DNA of 26,409 bases from MWEH01 sp964392385. GTDB taxonomy: Bacteria; Bacillota; Clostridia; Christensenellales; DTU072. Shown in pieces: positions 16,011 through 23,636 of the stretch. The first letter of the stretch is position 1, and each line of letters starts with the position of its first letter. The stretch is from assembly GCA_964392385.1 (NCBI GenBank), contig CAYMPR010000014.1, positions 1 through 26,409 on the forward strand, written 5' to 3'. The position numbers were made by a program, and so were the translations under genes. Below the pieces are notes generated by a model. The model saw only the letters and a program-made list of their open reading frames with translations, made no database searches and was not told the DNA's origin.

Positions 16011-16039
16011 TTTACATTGCCTCTTTTGTGTCCTATAAT
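16011..16039 (+). promoter_or_regulatory. Promoter of the Lrp regulator / transhydrogenase operon
   Basis: TTTACA, a 17-bp spacer and a perfect TATAAT, 25 bases upstream of the start codon. The operon's first gene encodes a DNA-binding regulator that may control this promoter; no clear inverted repeat overlaps it. Confidence 0.75.
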
Positions 16040-16064
16040 CTAATCGGTTTTAATGGAGGTAGAT

Positions 16065-16523
16065 ATGGATAATAAGGACATTAAGATAATCAATCATTTG
16101 ATAAAAAATGCGAGGATTAACGCTAGTGCAATATCCCAACATATCAAACTTTCCACTTCAGCAGTAATTGACCGTATCAAGAAACTTGAAAGCTCTGGAG
16201 TTATTACTGGATACACAGTTCTTCTCGACCCTAGGAAAATCCATTTGGATGTTACTGCCATTATTAATATAGTTATGGAACACCCGAAATATAATGATAA
16301 ATTTGTGGAAGCGGTTACAAACAATAAAAATGTTACAGAATGCTATTATATAGCCGGCGATTACGACTACTATCTTAAAGTCATTACAGCAAATACTAGC
16401 ACTCTTCAAGATATACTAAATGACATAAAAAGGCTTGAGGGCGTCGCAAAAACAAAGACCAGCATAGTATTACAAACTCCAAAAAACGAGTATTCGATTA
16501 GTGCTGATTTTAATGAAGATTAA
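16065..16523 (+). CDS. Lrp/AsnC family transcriptional regulator
   Basis: A 152-residue feast/famine regulator. The N-terminal helix-turn-helix (about 1-55) reads IKIINHLIKNARINASAISQHIKLSTSAVIDRIKKLESSGVI in segments typical of AsnC; residues ~65-140 form the ligand-binding RAM/ACT-like domain with the characteristic GDYDYYLKV. Such proteins form octamers and sense amino acids. The ATG at 16065 is used, with GGAGGT 4 bases upstream; the ATG at 16053 lies before that site. It is followed after 39 bases by the transhydrogenase subunit genes, so it is probably a local regulator of redox or amino acid (perhaps glutamate or alanine) metabolism. The effector cannot be deduced. Confidence 0.9.
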   Translation: MDNKDIKIINHLIKNARINASAISQHIKLSTSAVIDRIKKLESSGVITGYTVLLDPRKIHLDVTAIINIVMEHPKYNDKFVEAVTNNKNVTECYYIAGDYDYYLKVITANTSTLQDILNDIKRLEGVAKTKTSIVLQTPKNEYSISADFNED

Positions 16524-16562
16524 TAAATAATTTATATTAAACTTTTTTTGTAGGAGGTAAGT

Positions 16563-17723
16563 ATGATTATAGGTATTCCAAAAGAAATTATGAAAGGCGA
16601 AAGACGTGTTGCTGCAACACCTGACACAGTAAAAAAACTGGTTAGCGATGGTGTTCAAGTGCTTGTTGAGAAAGGTGCAGGAGAAGGTTCTTTCTTTCTT
16701 GATGACGCATACATTCTAGCAGGCGCTATTTTAAAAGATAACCCCAAAGACTTGTTTTCTTTATCTGATGTGATTTTTAAAGTTAAAGAACCTCAATATA
16801 ATGAAAATTTACAAATTCACGAAGTTGATCTTATGCACAAAGGGCAGTATCTAATTACTTTCATTCACCCTGCTTCTCCCGTAAACCATGAAATGGTTAA
16901 ATCTTTAGCAAAAAAAGGTGTAATTGGTTTAACATTAGACAGTATTCCAAGAATTAGCAGAGCACAGAGCATGGATGCCCTATCCTCTATGAGCACATGC
17001 GCAGGTTATAAAGGGATGTTAATGGCTGCGGATGATTTAAGCAAATTCATGCCACTTATTGGAACTGCTGTTGGCATGATTAAACCCTCAACGGTCTTTG
17101 TAATTGGTACGGGTGTAGCTGGACTTAGAGCAATAGCAACCGCTAAGTCTCTTGGCGCAGTTGTTTATTCAGCTGATATTCGTCCTGAGGCAAACGAGCA
17201 AGCGAAATCATTAGGCGCGAAAATCATTGAGACAGGTGTCCCAGCAGAAATTGCAGTAAGCCCTGATGGAAAACATGCAAATAAACTCTCAGAAAAATGG
17301 TTGGAAATTGAGAGAGAAAACCTAAAAGAGACAATTTTAAAGGCAGATATAGTCTTTTGTTCAGCACTTGTTCAAGGAAAAATTGCCCCAATCCTAATTA
17401 CCGAGCAGATGGTTAAAGAAATGCAGAATGGAAGTTGTATTGTCGACATTTCAATAGACCAAGGAGGTAATTGCAATGTTACCAAACCAGGAAAGAGAGA
17501 TATTGTTCATAATGTAATAATCGAAGGAATAAAAAATATTCCCGGTATGTTACCTACAAGTTCAACCTGGATGTATGCAAATAACATATATAATCTCTTC
17601 AAATATTTATTTAGTAACGGAAAAATCAATCTTGATTTAAAAGATGAAATAATGGGTTCAATCGTTGTTTGTATTGATGGAGAAATTGTGCATCAAGGAA
17701 CCCGTGAGGCAATGGGTATCTAA
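16563..17723 (+). CDS. pntA: NAD(P) transhydrogenase, NAD-binding subunit alpha-1 (domain I)
   Basis: A 386-residue soluble subunit that binds NAD(H) and exchanges hydride with the NADP-binding domain of the membrane partner. The alanine dehydrogenase/PntA fold is clear: GIPKEIMKGERRVAATP at the start, ISRAQSMDALSS (Arg133, Gln135, Asp138), which is diagnostic for transhydrogenase rather than alanine dehydrogenase, and GTGVAG (182-187) with Asp205 ending the next strand, which fits NAD specificity. The membrane helices found at the C-terminus of the E. coli alpha chain are absent here and lie in the next gene. AGGAGGTAAGT precedes the ATG. It forms an operon with the Lrp gene upstream and the membrane subunit 21 bases downstream. 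Confidence 0.93.
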   Translation: MIIGIPKEIMKGERRVAATPDTVKKLVSDGVQVLVEKGAGEGSFFLDDAYILAGAILKDNPKDLFSLSDVIFKVKEPQYNENLQIHEVDLMHKGQYLITFIHPASPVNHEMVKSLAKKGVIGLTLDSIPRISRAQSMDALSSMSTCAGYKGMLMAADDLSKFMPLIGTAVGMIKPSTVFVIGTGVAGLRAIATAKSLGAVVYSADIRPEANEQAKSLGAKIIETGVPAEIAVSPDGKHANKLSEKWLEIERENLKETILKADIVFCSALVQGKIAPILITEQMVKEMQNGSCIVDISIDQGGNCNVTKPGKRDIVHNVIIEGIKNIPGMLPTSSTWMYANNIYNLFKYLFSNGKINLDLKDEIMGSIVVCIDGEIVHQGTREAMGI

Positions 17724-17744
17724 TTTCTTTTCACGAGGTATATT

Positions 17745-19625
17745 ATGTTTTCAACTTTCCAATTATCACTAATCGGTGTTTTTATTTTGGCAACAATTTT
17801 GGGATATCTTTTGATTAAAAACGTCCCATCTCTTTTACATACTCCCCTTATGTCGGGAATGAATGCTCTATCGGGAATATGCGTCACTGGGGCCATTCTA
17901 GCTTCATTCTTTGCTTTTACAGCAAATGATTTGCTCGCAATAATATTTGGAATATTAGCAATAGTTCTTGCAACTGTTAATGTTGTTGGCGGGTTTGTAG
18001 TAACCGATAAAATGTTAAGAATGATCTCAAAAGAAGGTAATAAGAAATCTTTTCCTCAAATACTACTGACAATTGGATTATTATGCATTTCATTATTACT
18101 TATAATTCTTACGGGTATTTTCCAAGGTAAACTGAAAGATTATATTAATTATTCTGCGGCTATCATTCTTTCTATTTCGATGCTAGTGGGTATTTTCTTT
18201 ATGAGTAAAGTACGTTATTCTGTTCTTGGGAATAGGATAAGCGCGATATCAATGCTCCTAGCAGTCATATTAACTTTTGTTTATTATGGACTTATCCCAG
18301 TTTGGGTTTTGTATATAGGTTTGATAATTGGAACAATCTTAGGGGTTTTCATTGGATTAAAAGTAAAGATGATTCAGATGCCCCAATTGGTAGCTCTACT
18401 AAATGGACTTGGTGGCGCTGCTTCTTCAATAATTGCTTCGCTCACAGTTCTTGGTTTTGCATTTAGTAGTAATTTGTTTTCTGATTTATCATCATTAATA
18501 GCCATAGCTATTGGGTGCATTACACTTTCTGGAAGCCTTATTGCAGCGGCAAAGCTTGCTAGATTAATATCTCAAAAAGCCACTGTACTAAAAGCTCACA
18601 AACTATGGATAGTATTATCAATACTTCTAACAATAGTGCCAATTATCCTATATTTTGTATTTCCTAACGAAATTATTAAAGCTATTTCCTTGGCTAGTAT
18701 TATTATATTCTCTTCCCTTTTTGGAATATTATTCAGTATTAGAGTCGGAGGAGCGGATATGCCAATAACAATATCTCTTCTCAATTCTCTAAGTGGCGTA
18801 GCTGCTGGAATTGCGGGTTTTGCCGTAGGAGATTTGCTTCTTGTCGCTGTTGGTGGAATCGTTGGAGCCTCAGGACTCTGGTTAACGCAAATAATGTGTA
18901 AAGCTATGAATCGGAAACTGCTAGATATTCTTATTGGCGGCAGAGCTAGAAATACAAATGATAGTAAAAATGTTTCAAGTGGTTCCCAAGCAATTGTATC
19001 AAAAACCCTTACTACTAATGAATCTCTTGACAAATCCCTTATTGCTGATCAGTCCAAAAATCAATCTAGTGAGAATATAATATCCTGTAATATTGCTTCC
19101 TCACAAGAAGTGTTATCCCCAAAAGAAATACTCCTTAACGCAAAGAAAGTAATCTTTGTTCCTGGTTATGGAATGGCCATTGCGCAAGCACAACATCTTG
19201 TAAAAGAATTATCGGATATTCTTAGGAACAATGGAGCATCGGTAAAATTTGCTGTTCACCCTGTGGCAGGACGTATGCCTGGGCATATGAATGTCTTGCT
19301 ATGCGAAGCAGATGTGGATTATGAGGATCTCTACGAAATGGATGACATAAATCCTGAATTCGAAGAAGCAGATGCAGCCATAGTAATAGGAGCAAATGAT
19401 GTAATCAATCCTGCCGCAAGAGAAGCTGCAGGCACTCCCATATACGGTATGCCTATACTTAATGTTGATAAATGTAAGAATATATTCATTTTCAATTTTG
19501 ATTTAAAACCTGGGTATGCAGGGGTTGAGAATCCTGTATATTCCCGAAAATATGGCCTATTTTTATTTCTTGGAAATGCAATGGCTACTTTAAGTGAGTT
19601 CATTTCCTCAATAAAATTGAAATAG
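17745..19625 (+). CDS. pntB: NAD(P) transhydrogenase membrane subunit: PntAB-PntB fusion
   Basis: A 626-residue chain that carries the proton channel and NADP(H) site. Residues 1-~98 are the usually separate alpha-2 part (LLHTPLMSGMNALSGI, VVGGFVVTDKMLRM). Residues ~104-127 are an extra membrane helix. Residues ~133-397 are the beta membrane domain (MPQLVALLNGLGG, GGADMPITISLLNS). A Ser/Asn-rich linker (~398-465) leads to domain III (from 469: VPGYGMAIAQAQ, HPVAGRMPGHMNVLL, GANDVINPAA). The enzyme should couple hydride transfer between NADH and NADP+ to proton movement. In other PntB proteins a Lys-Arg-Ser sequence near the end of domain III contacts the NADP 2'-phosphate; here residues 584-586 read Asn-Phe-Asp. 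GAGGT precedes the ATG. The symbol covers the fused product by its larger part. Confidence 0.92.
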   Translation: MFSTFQLSLIGVFILATILGYLLIKNVPSLLHTPLMSGMNALSGICVTGAILASFFAFTANDLLAIIFGILAIVLATVNVVGGFVVTDKMLRMISKEGNKKSFPQILLTIGLLCISLLLIILTGIFQGKLKDYINYSAAIILSISMLVGIFFMSKVRYSVLGNRISAISMLLAVILTFVYYGLIPVWVLYIGLIIGTILGVFIGLKVKMIQMPQLVALLNGLGGAASSIIASLTVLGFAFSSNLFSDLSSLIAIAIGCITLSGSLIAAAKLARLISQKATVLKAHKLWIVLSILLTIVPIILYFVFPNEIIKAISLASIIIFSSLFGILFSIRVGGADMPITISLLNSLSGVAAGIAGFAVGDLLLVAVGGIVGASGLWLTQIMCKAMNRKLLDILIGGRARNTNDSKNVSSGSQAIVSKTLTTNESLDKSLIADQSKNQSSENIISCNIASSQEVLSPKEILLNAKKVIFVPGYGMAIAQAQHLVKELSDILRNNGASVKFAVHPVAGRMPGHMNVLLCEADVDYEDLYEMDDINPEFEEADAAIVIGANDVINPAAREAAGTPIYGMPILNVDKCKNIFIFNFDLKPGYAGVENPVYSRKYGLFLFLGNAMATLSEFISSIKLK

Positions 19626-19681
19626 TTCAGTAACTAACTTATATTTAGAAAATTATCCTATATGCCTAGTTTTTCCTAAAT

Positions 19682-19706
19682 CGAAACTGAAATTTTTTCG
19701 TTTTTT
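19682..19706 (+). terminator. Weak candidate terminator after the transhydrogenase operon
   Basis: A short CGAAA / TTTCG stem followed by six T. The stem is too weak to be confident. Confidence 0.25.
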
Positions 19707-19708
19707 CC

Positions 19709-19737
19709 TTGAAAGGATATATCAAGAGTGCTAAACT
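19709..19737 (+). promoter_or_regulatory. Promoter of the glutamate dehydrogenase gene
   Basis: TTGAAA, a 17-bp spacer, then TAAACT preceded by TGC (extended -10). It suggests gdhA can be transcribed apart from the transhydrogenase operon. Confidence 0.62.
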
Positions 19738-19767
19738 AATGGTAATGTCGTTTAAGGAGGGGAAAAC

Positions 19768-21018
19768 ATGAGTTATAATGCATATGATAATTTTATTGCT
19801 ACACTTGATCAGGCGGCAAAAGCAATTGGAATGCCTGAAAAAGACTATGCCACGCTTAAATATCCAGAACGTGAATTAAAAATAGCAATACCGGTGAAAA
19901 TGGATGATGGAACTGTTAAGTTTTTTGAAGGATATAGAATTCAACATTCTACCCTAAGAGGCCCTGCAAAAGGTGGTATTCGGTACAGCCCAAACGTAGA
20001 AATCAATGAAGTAAAGGCTCTTGCAGCTTGGATGACAATTAAATGTGCTGTCTCAAATATTCCATATGGAGGCGCAAAAGGTGGTGTTTGCGTTGATCCC
20101 ACAAAGCTTTCTGAGGGTGAACTAGAAAGACTGACGAGAAGATACACCATCGGCATTTTGCCGATGATAGGACCTGATAGAGATGTTCCAGCTCCCGATA
20201 TGGGAACAAATTCAAAAATTATGAACTGGATAATGGATACATATTCGTCTTTCCAAGGAAATGCTATTTTCGGCGTAGTAACCGGAAAGGATATTGACAA
20301 TGGTGGCTCACTTGGAAGAACAGCCGCAGCTGGATATGGCGTTACATTGATGGCAAAAGAATATATGGCTATGTATGCAATGGAGCCCAAAAATGTTTCC
20401 ATTGTTATTCAAGGTATGGGAAACGTTGGCAGTATATCTGCTGATATGCTTTATGCACTTGGTTGTAAGATAGTTGCAGTAAGCGATATAAGCGGCGGAA
20501 TTAGATGCATGAATGGACTAAATATTCCAGAAATTGTTGCATTTACAAAGCAAAAGAAACTACTAATTGATTATAAATCAGAAACAGTGGAACACATTGA
20601 CAATCGTACTCTATTAACAACAAAATGCACCTTTTTAATTCCAGCTGCTCTTGAAAACCAAATTACCGAAGAAATAGTACCTGATTTAAAAGCTCAAGTA
20701 ATAATTGAAGCAGCAAATGGCCCTACTACTGTCGCAGCTGATAAATTGCTTGCCGCTAGAAAGATTCCTGTACTACCAGATATTCTATGTAACTCTGGTG
20801 GTGTTATTGCTTCCTATTGCGAATGGGTACAAAACGTTGACGTTTTAGTTTGGGATGAAGAACGTGTCAATGATACTATCGAAAGATACATGAAAGCAGC
20901 GCTAAAAGAAATTCTTGCTATTGGAAATAAATACGGAATTAGTTATAGGCTTGCTGCGTATGGTTTGGCTTTAAAGAGACTTAGTGCATCCGCAAAACTT
21001 CGTGGATTTATGCCATAA
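19768..21018 (+). CDS. gdhA: Glutamate dehydrogenase (Glu/Leu/Phe/Val dehydrogenase family)
   Basis: A 416-residue cytoplasmic enzyme that interconverts glutamate and 2-oxoglutarate plus ammonium using a nicotinamide cofactor. Motifs include STLRGPAKGGIRY, the catalytic lysine in YGGAKGGV (Lys104), DVPAPDMGTN (Asp144) and a Rossmann motif GMGNVG (216-221), with Asp240 at the end of the next strand (VAVSD), pointing to NAD rather than NADP. Length is that of the hexameric short-chain type found in clostridia and bacilli (RocG/GudB-like). AAGGAGG precedes the ATG. It has its own promoter and a strong terminator. Its position next to a transhydrogenase and an Lrp regulator suggests a joint role in nitrogen and redox balance. 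The symbol gdhA is generic; leucine or phenylalanine dehydrogenase is less likely. Confidence 0.92.
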   Translation: MSYNAYDNFIATLDQAAKAIGMPEKDYATLKYPERELKIAIPVKMDDGTVKFFEGYRIQHSTLRGPAKGGIRYSPNVEINEVKALAAWMTIKCAVSNIPYGGAKGGVCVDPTKLSEGELERLTRRYTIGILPMIGPDRDVPAPDMGTNSKIMNWIMDTYSSFQGNAIFGVVTGKDIDNGGSLGRTAAAGYGVTLMAKEYMAMYAMEPKNVSIVIQGMGNVGSISADMLYALGCKIVAVSDISGGIRCMNGLNIPEIVAFTKQKKLLIDYKSETVEHIDNRTLLTTKCTFLIPAALENQITEEIVPDLKAQVIIEAANGPTTVAADKLLAARKIPVLPDILCNSGGVIASYCEWVQNVDVLVWDEERVNDTIERYMKAALKEILAIGNKYGISYRLAAYGLALKRLSASAKLRGFMP

Positions 21019-21051
21019 AGTGTAATAGATTACATTAATTTATTTTCTACA

Positions 21052-21079
21052 AGGGCCTGACAATGTCAGGCTCTTTTTT
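21052..21079 (+). terminator. Terminator after gdhA
   Basis: Stem AGGGCCTGAC / GTCAGGCTCT (10 bp with one G-U pair) around a 3-base loop, then six T. Confidence 0.9.
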
Positions 21080-21110
21080 CAAAGGCTTTCTTTTGCTCTT
21101 AATTGCATTA

Positions 21111-21119
21111 TGGTATAAT
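21111..21119 (+). promoter_or_regulatory. Extended -10 promoter of the metallophosphoesterase gene, predicted leaderless
   Basis: TGGTATAAT, an extended -10 with a perfect hexamer. Only 6 bases separate it from the ATG at 21126, so the transcript should begin at or next to the start codon. No good -35 hexamer is seen. Confidence 0.6.
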
Positions 21120-21125
21120 TAAAAA

Positions 21126-22277
21126 ATGAAAAAAATATTATCATTTCTGCTCATTATTGTTATTGCTTTTTCCTTTTCAATAATTGGAAGCGGTATTATA
21201 GTCAGCAATTTTAAAGAAACACAAATTGAACAATCGCCTCTTCATAAACTTGAGTTTAGTGGCGATGAATTTGTGATCTTACAACTAAGCGATTTTCATG
21301 AATGGGCAGGAGTAGAAACAGACAATGGAATTGTTGCTCAAGATAGATTGAAACCGTTGCTTGTTTCCTTCATTACAAGTGTTTTAGAAAAAACAAAACC
21401 AAATTTAGTTGTTTTAACTGGGGATTTAATATTTCCTCTAAGCTTTTTATGGGACTTTTTGGGAAATGTCTCTATTGATACATTAAAGCTAATCGCAAAT
21501 ATCTTCGAGGAAAGAGAGCAACTTTGGACAATGACTTTTGGAAACCATGATACAGAAAGTGGAATCAAAAAAGAGGATTTTTTATCTGCCCTATCTTCTT
21601 ATCAGTATTTTATGGGTCCAGAATATGAAAATTCTTTACACAAATCTTACATCCAGGAAGTCGGCTCTTTGGGCCAAACAAATCGAGTGGGAAATTATTC
21701 AATTCCTATTTTTAATAATAATGAAATTAAATTTAACATCTTTTTGCTAGATAGTGGCTCATATTATCAACCAGGCAATGGGCCAAGAGATTATTTACCT
21801 ATAACTAACGAGCAAACTGATTGGTATATCAGTGAATCAATTCGTTTAAATGCCTTAACGGGAAGCTTAGTTCCTTCAATAATGTTTACTCATATTCCTT
21901 TAATTGAAATGGCTGAACAATATGACATAAACCAAGAATTTAGTTATGGAATATATGGAGGAATTAGTCCTTCATCATTAAGATCCCCCCTTTACCAGGC
22001 TATAATGAATCAAAAAGATGTTAGAGGCATATTTTTTGGTCACAACCATCAAAGTAGTTTAACTCTCTTTGCTGAAGATACTGGTCATAGGTTAATGATG
22101 GGTATAACTCCTTCATGTCAAGCAAGCTCATATGATGATAGCACCTCCACAATGTATGGAAGAATAATTAATATATACGCAAACGGAAGTTTTTCCTCAT
22201 ACATATACACTTCCGACAATTCATATACTAACAATATTTTCTTAAATGAAACTGCATTTTATGGCTTTTTAATGTAA
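21126..22277 (+). CDS. Membrane-anchored or secreted metallophosphoesterase
   Basis: A 383-residue calcineurin-like phosphoesterase. Residues 5-26 form a hydrophobic signal anchor after MKK, so the enzyme works outside the membrane. The two-metal site is complete: SDFH (Asp56, His58), TGD (Asp100), GNHD (Asn140, His141, Asp142), THIP (His256) and GHNH (His306, His308). The layout resembles the fungal DCR2 / purple-acid-phosphatase-29-like group. It may release phosphate from nucleotides, phosphoproteins or phospholipid headgroups; the substrate is unknown. There is no ribosome binding site upstream, and the -10 element lies immediately before the ATG, so translation from a leaderless mRNA is predicted. 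It stands alone between gdhA and the malate/lactate dehydrogenase gene. Confidence 0.9.
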   Translation: MKKILSFLLIIVIAFSFSIIGSGIIVSNFKETQIEQSPLHKLEFSGDEFVILQLSDFHEWAGVETDNGIVAQDRLKPLLVSFITSVLEKTKPNLVVLTGDLIFPLSFLWDFLGNVSIDTLKLIANIFEEREQLWTMTFGNHDTESGIKKEDFLSALSSYQYFMGPEYENSLHKSYIQEVGSLGQTNRVGNYSIPIFNNNEIKFNIFLLDSGSYYQPGNGPRDYLPITNEQTDWYISESIRLNALTGSLVPSIMFTHIPLIEMAEQYDINQEFSYGIYGGISPSSLRSPLYQAIMNQKDVRGIFFGHNHQSSLTLFAEDTGHRLMMGITPSCQASSYDDSTSTMYGRIINIYANGSFSSYIYTSDNSYTNNIFLNETAFYGFLM

Positions 22278-22440
22278 TAGCAAGGGTATAATTGAATAAA
22301 ATAGATTAATTAATTAGGCTTGGATATACTCGAATTTTGATTTTCTCATTACTATTAGCCCCATAATTATTCTCATATTAATCTTCACATATTTTCTTTC
22401 TATTTATGATCAAAATGGTTGCAAAGCATATCCTTCTGCC

Positions 22441-22473
22441 TTGACTATTTTTATGACAATATGGTAATATAAT
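22441..22473 (+). promoter_or_regulatory. Promoter of the malate/lactate dehydrogenase-malic enzyme operon
   Basis: TTGACT (22441-22446) and, 18 bp on, TAATAT preceded by TGG; an overlapping TATAAT lies at 22468-22473. The 15 bases at 22460-22474 are identical to part of the tRNA-Leu promoter. Confidence 0.55.
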
Positions 22474-22505
22474 TGTTGATATTTTTAAAATTTTAGGAGG
22501 TTTTT

Positions 22506-23618
22506 ATGGCCAAAATTACAGTTGATTGGAAAACAATTACTAACTTTGTAACTGATGCTTTCGTGGGTGTTGGTGTACCAAGAGAGGATGCGGAAATTTG
22601 CACTGATGTTCTTCTCGAATCCGATAGAAGAGGTATCGAGAGTCATGGAGTTAACCGTTTCAAACCTATATATATGGATAGAATCGCTATTGGCATACAA
22701 AACCCTGTGACCAATTTTGAAGTAATCCGCGAAACTAGAACAACTGCGGTTGTTGATGGGCACGACGGAATGGGTCAAGTTATAGGTTATAAAGCTATGA
22801 AAATGGCTATTGAAAAAGCAAAAGAATATGGAATGGGTATGGTTGCAGTAAGAAATAGTTGCCATTATGGTATCGCTGGCTACTATTCTACTATGTGCAC
22901 ACAAGAAGGAATGATTGGTATTACCGGCACAAACGCAAGACCTTCTATCGCACCTACCTTTGGCGTTGAAAATATGCTTGGAACAAATCCTTTGACAATT
23001 GGTCTTCCAACCGATGAACCATTTCCCTTTATTCTAGATTGTGCAACCTCAATTACGCAAAGAGGTAAAATCGAGTATTTTGCCAGGATTGGTAAAGATA
23101 CTCCCTCTGGCATGGTAATAGGAAGAGATGGAAAGCCAAAAACTGATTCCAATCAAATTTTATTGGATCTAAATACTGGAAATGCTGCTCTTGCCCCTCT
23201 TGGAGGAATTGGTGATGAGCTAGCAGGGTACAAAGGTTACGGATATGCAACTGTAGTTGAAATTTTATCAGCAGCGCTTCAACAAGGGAATTACCTTCGT
23301 ATGCTAAGTGGTATCGGAGAAGGCGGCAAAAAGGTTCCATTCCATCTCGGCCATTTCTTTATTGCAATTGACACGGAAGCTTTTATGGGCTCTGATGAGT
23401 TTAGGAAAACAGCTGGAGATATTTTAAGAGATTTACGCTCCTCCGAAAAAGCACCTGGAGAAGATAGAATTTTTACTGCGGGCGAAAAAGAGTGGGATGT
23501 GTGGCAAGAACGAAAAGATAAAGGCGTACCAATTAATGATGCTGTCCAACTTGAACTAAGTGCAATTAGAGATAAACTAAAGTTAACAAAATATGTGTTC
23601 CCATGGGACAAAAAATAG
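22506..23618 (+). CDS. Malate/L-lactate dehydrogenase family (Ldh_2) oxidoreductase
   Basis: A 370-residue NAD(P)-dependent 2-hydroxyacid dehydrogenase of the Ldh_2 family, unrelated in fold to classical malate dehydrogenase. Conserved blocks are DRRGIESHGVNR (residues 40-51, with His47), VRNSCHYGIAGYY (His120, likely catalytic), GTNARPSIAPTFG, GTNPL and DCATS. Members oxidise malate, L-lactate, sulfolactate or ureidoglycolate. The malic enzyme 18 bases downstream makes malate the most likely substrate. AGGAGG precedes the ATG. It is the first gene of a two-gene operon that could convert oxaloacetate to malate and then pyruvate, or run in reverse. Confidence 0.9.
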   Translation: MAKITVDWKTITNFVTDAFVGVGVPREDAEICTDVLLESDRRGIESHGVNRFKPIYMDRIAIGIQNPVTNFEVIRETRTTAVVDGHDGMGQVIGYKAMKMAIEKAKEYGMGMVAVRNSCHYGIAGYYSTMCTQEGMIGITGTNARPSIAPTFGVENMLGTNPLTIGLPTDEPFPFILDCATSITQRGKIEYFARIGKDTPSGMVIGRDGKPKTDSNQILLDLNTGNAALAPLGGIGDELAGYKGYGYATVVEILSAALQQGNYLRMLSGIGEGGKKVPFHLGHFFIAIDTEAFMGSDEFRKTAGDILRDLRSSEKAPGEDRIFTAGEKEWDVWQERKDKGVPINDAVQLELSAIRDKLKLTKYVFPWDKK

Positions 23619-23636
23619 TATATAAGGAGAATTATT

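Noticed and set aside
16563..17723. Alanine dehydrogenase
   Set aside because: The fold is shared, but ISRAQSMDALSS and the adjacent transhydrogenase membrane subunit identify it as PntA domain I.
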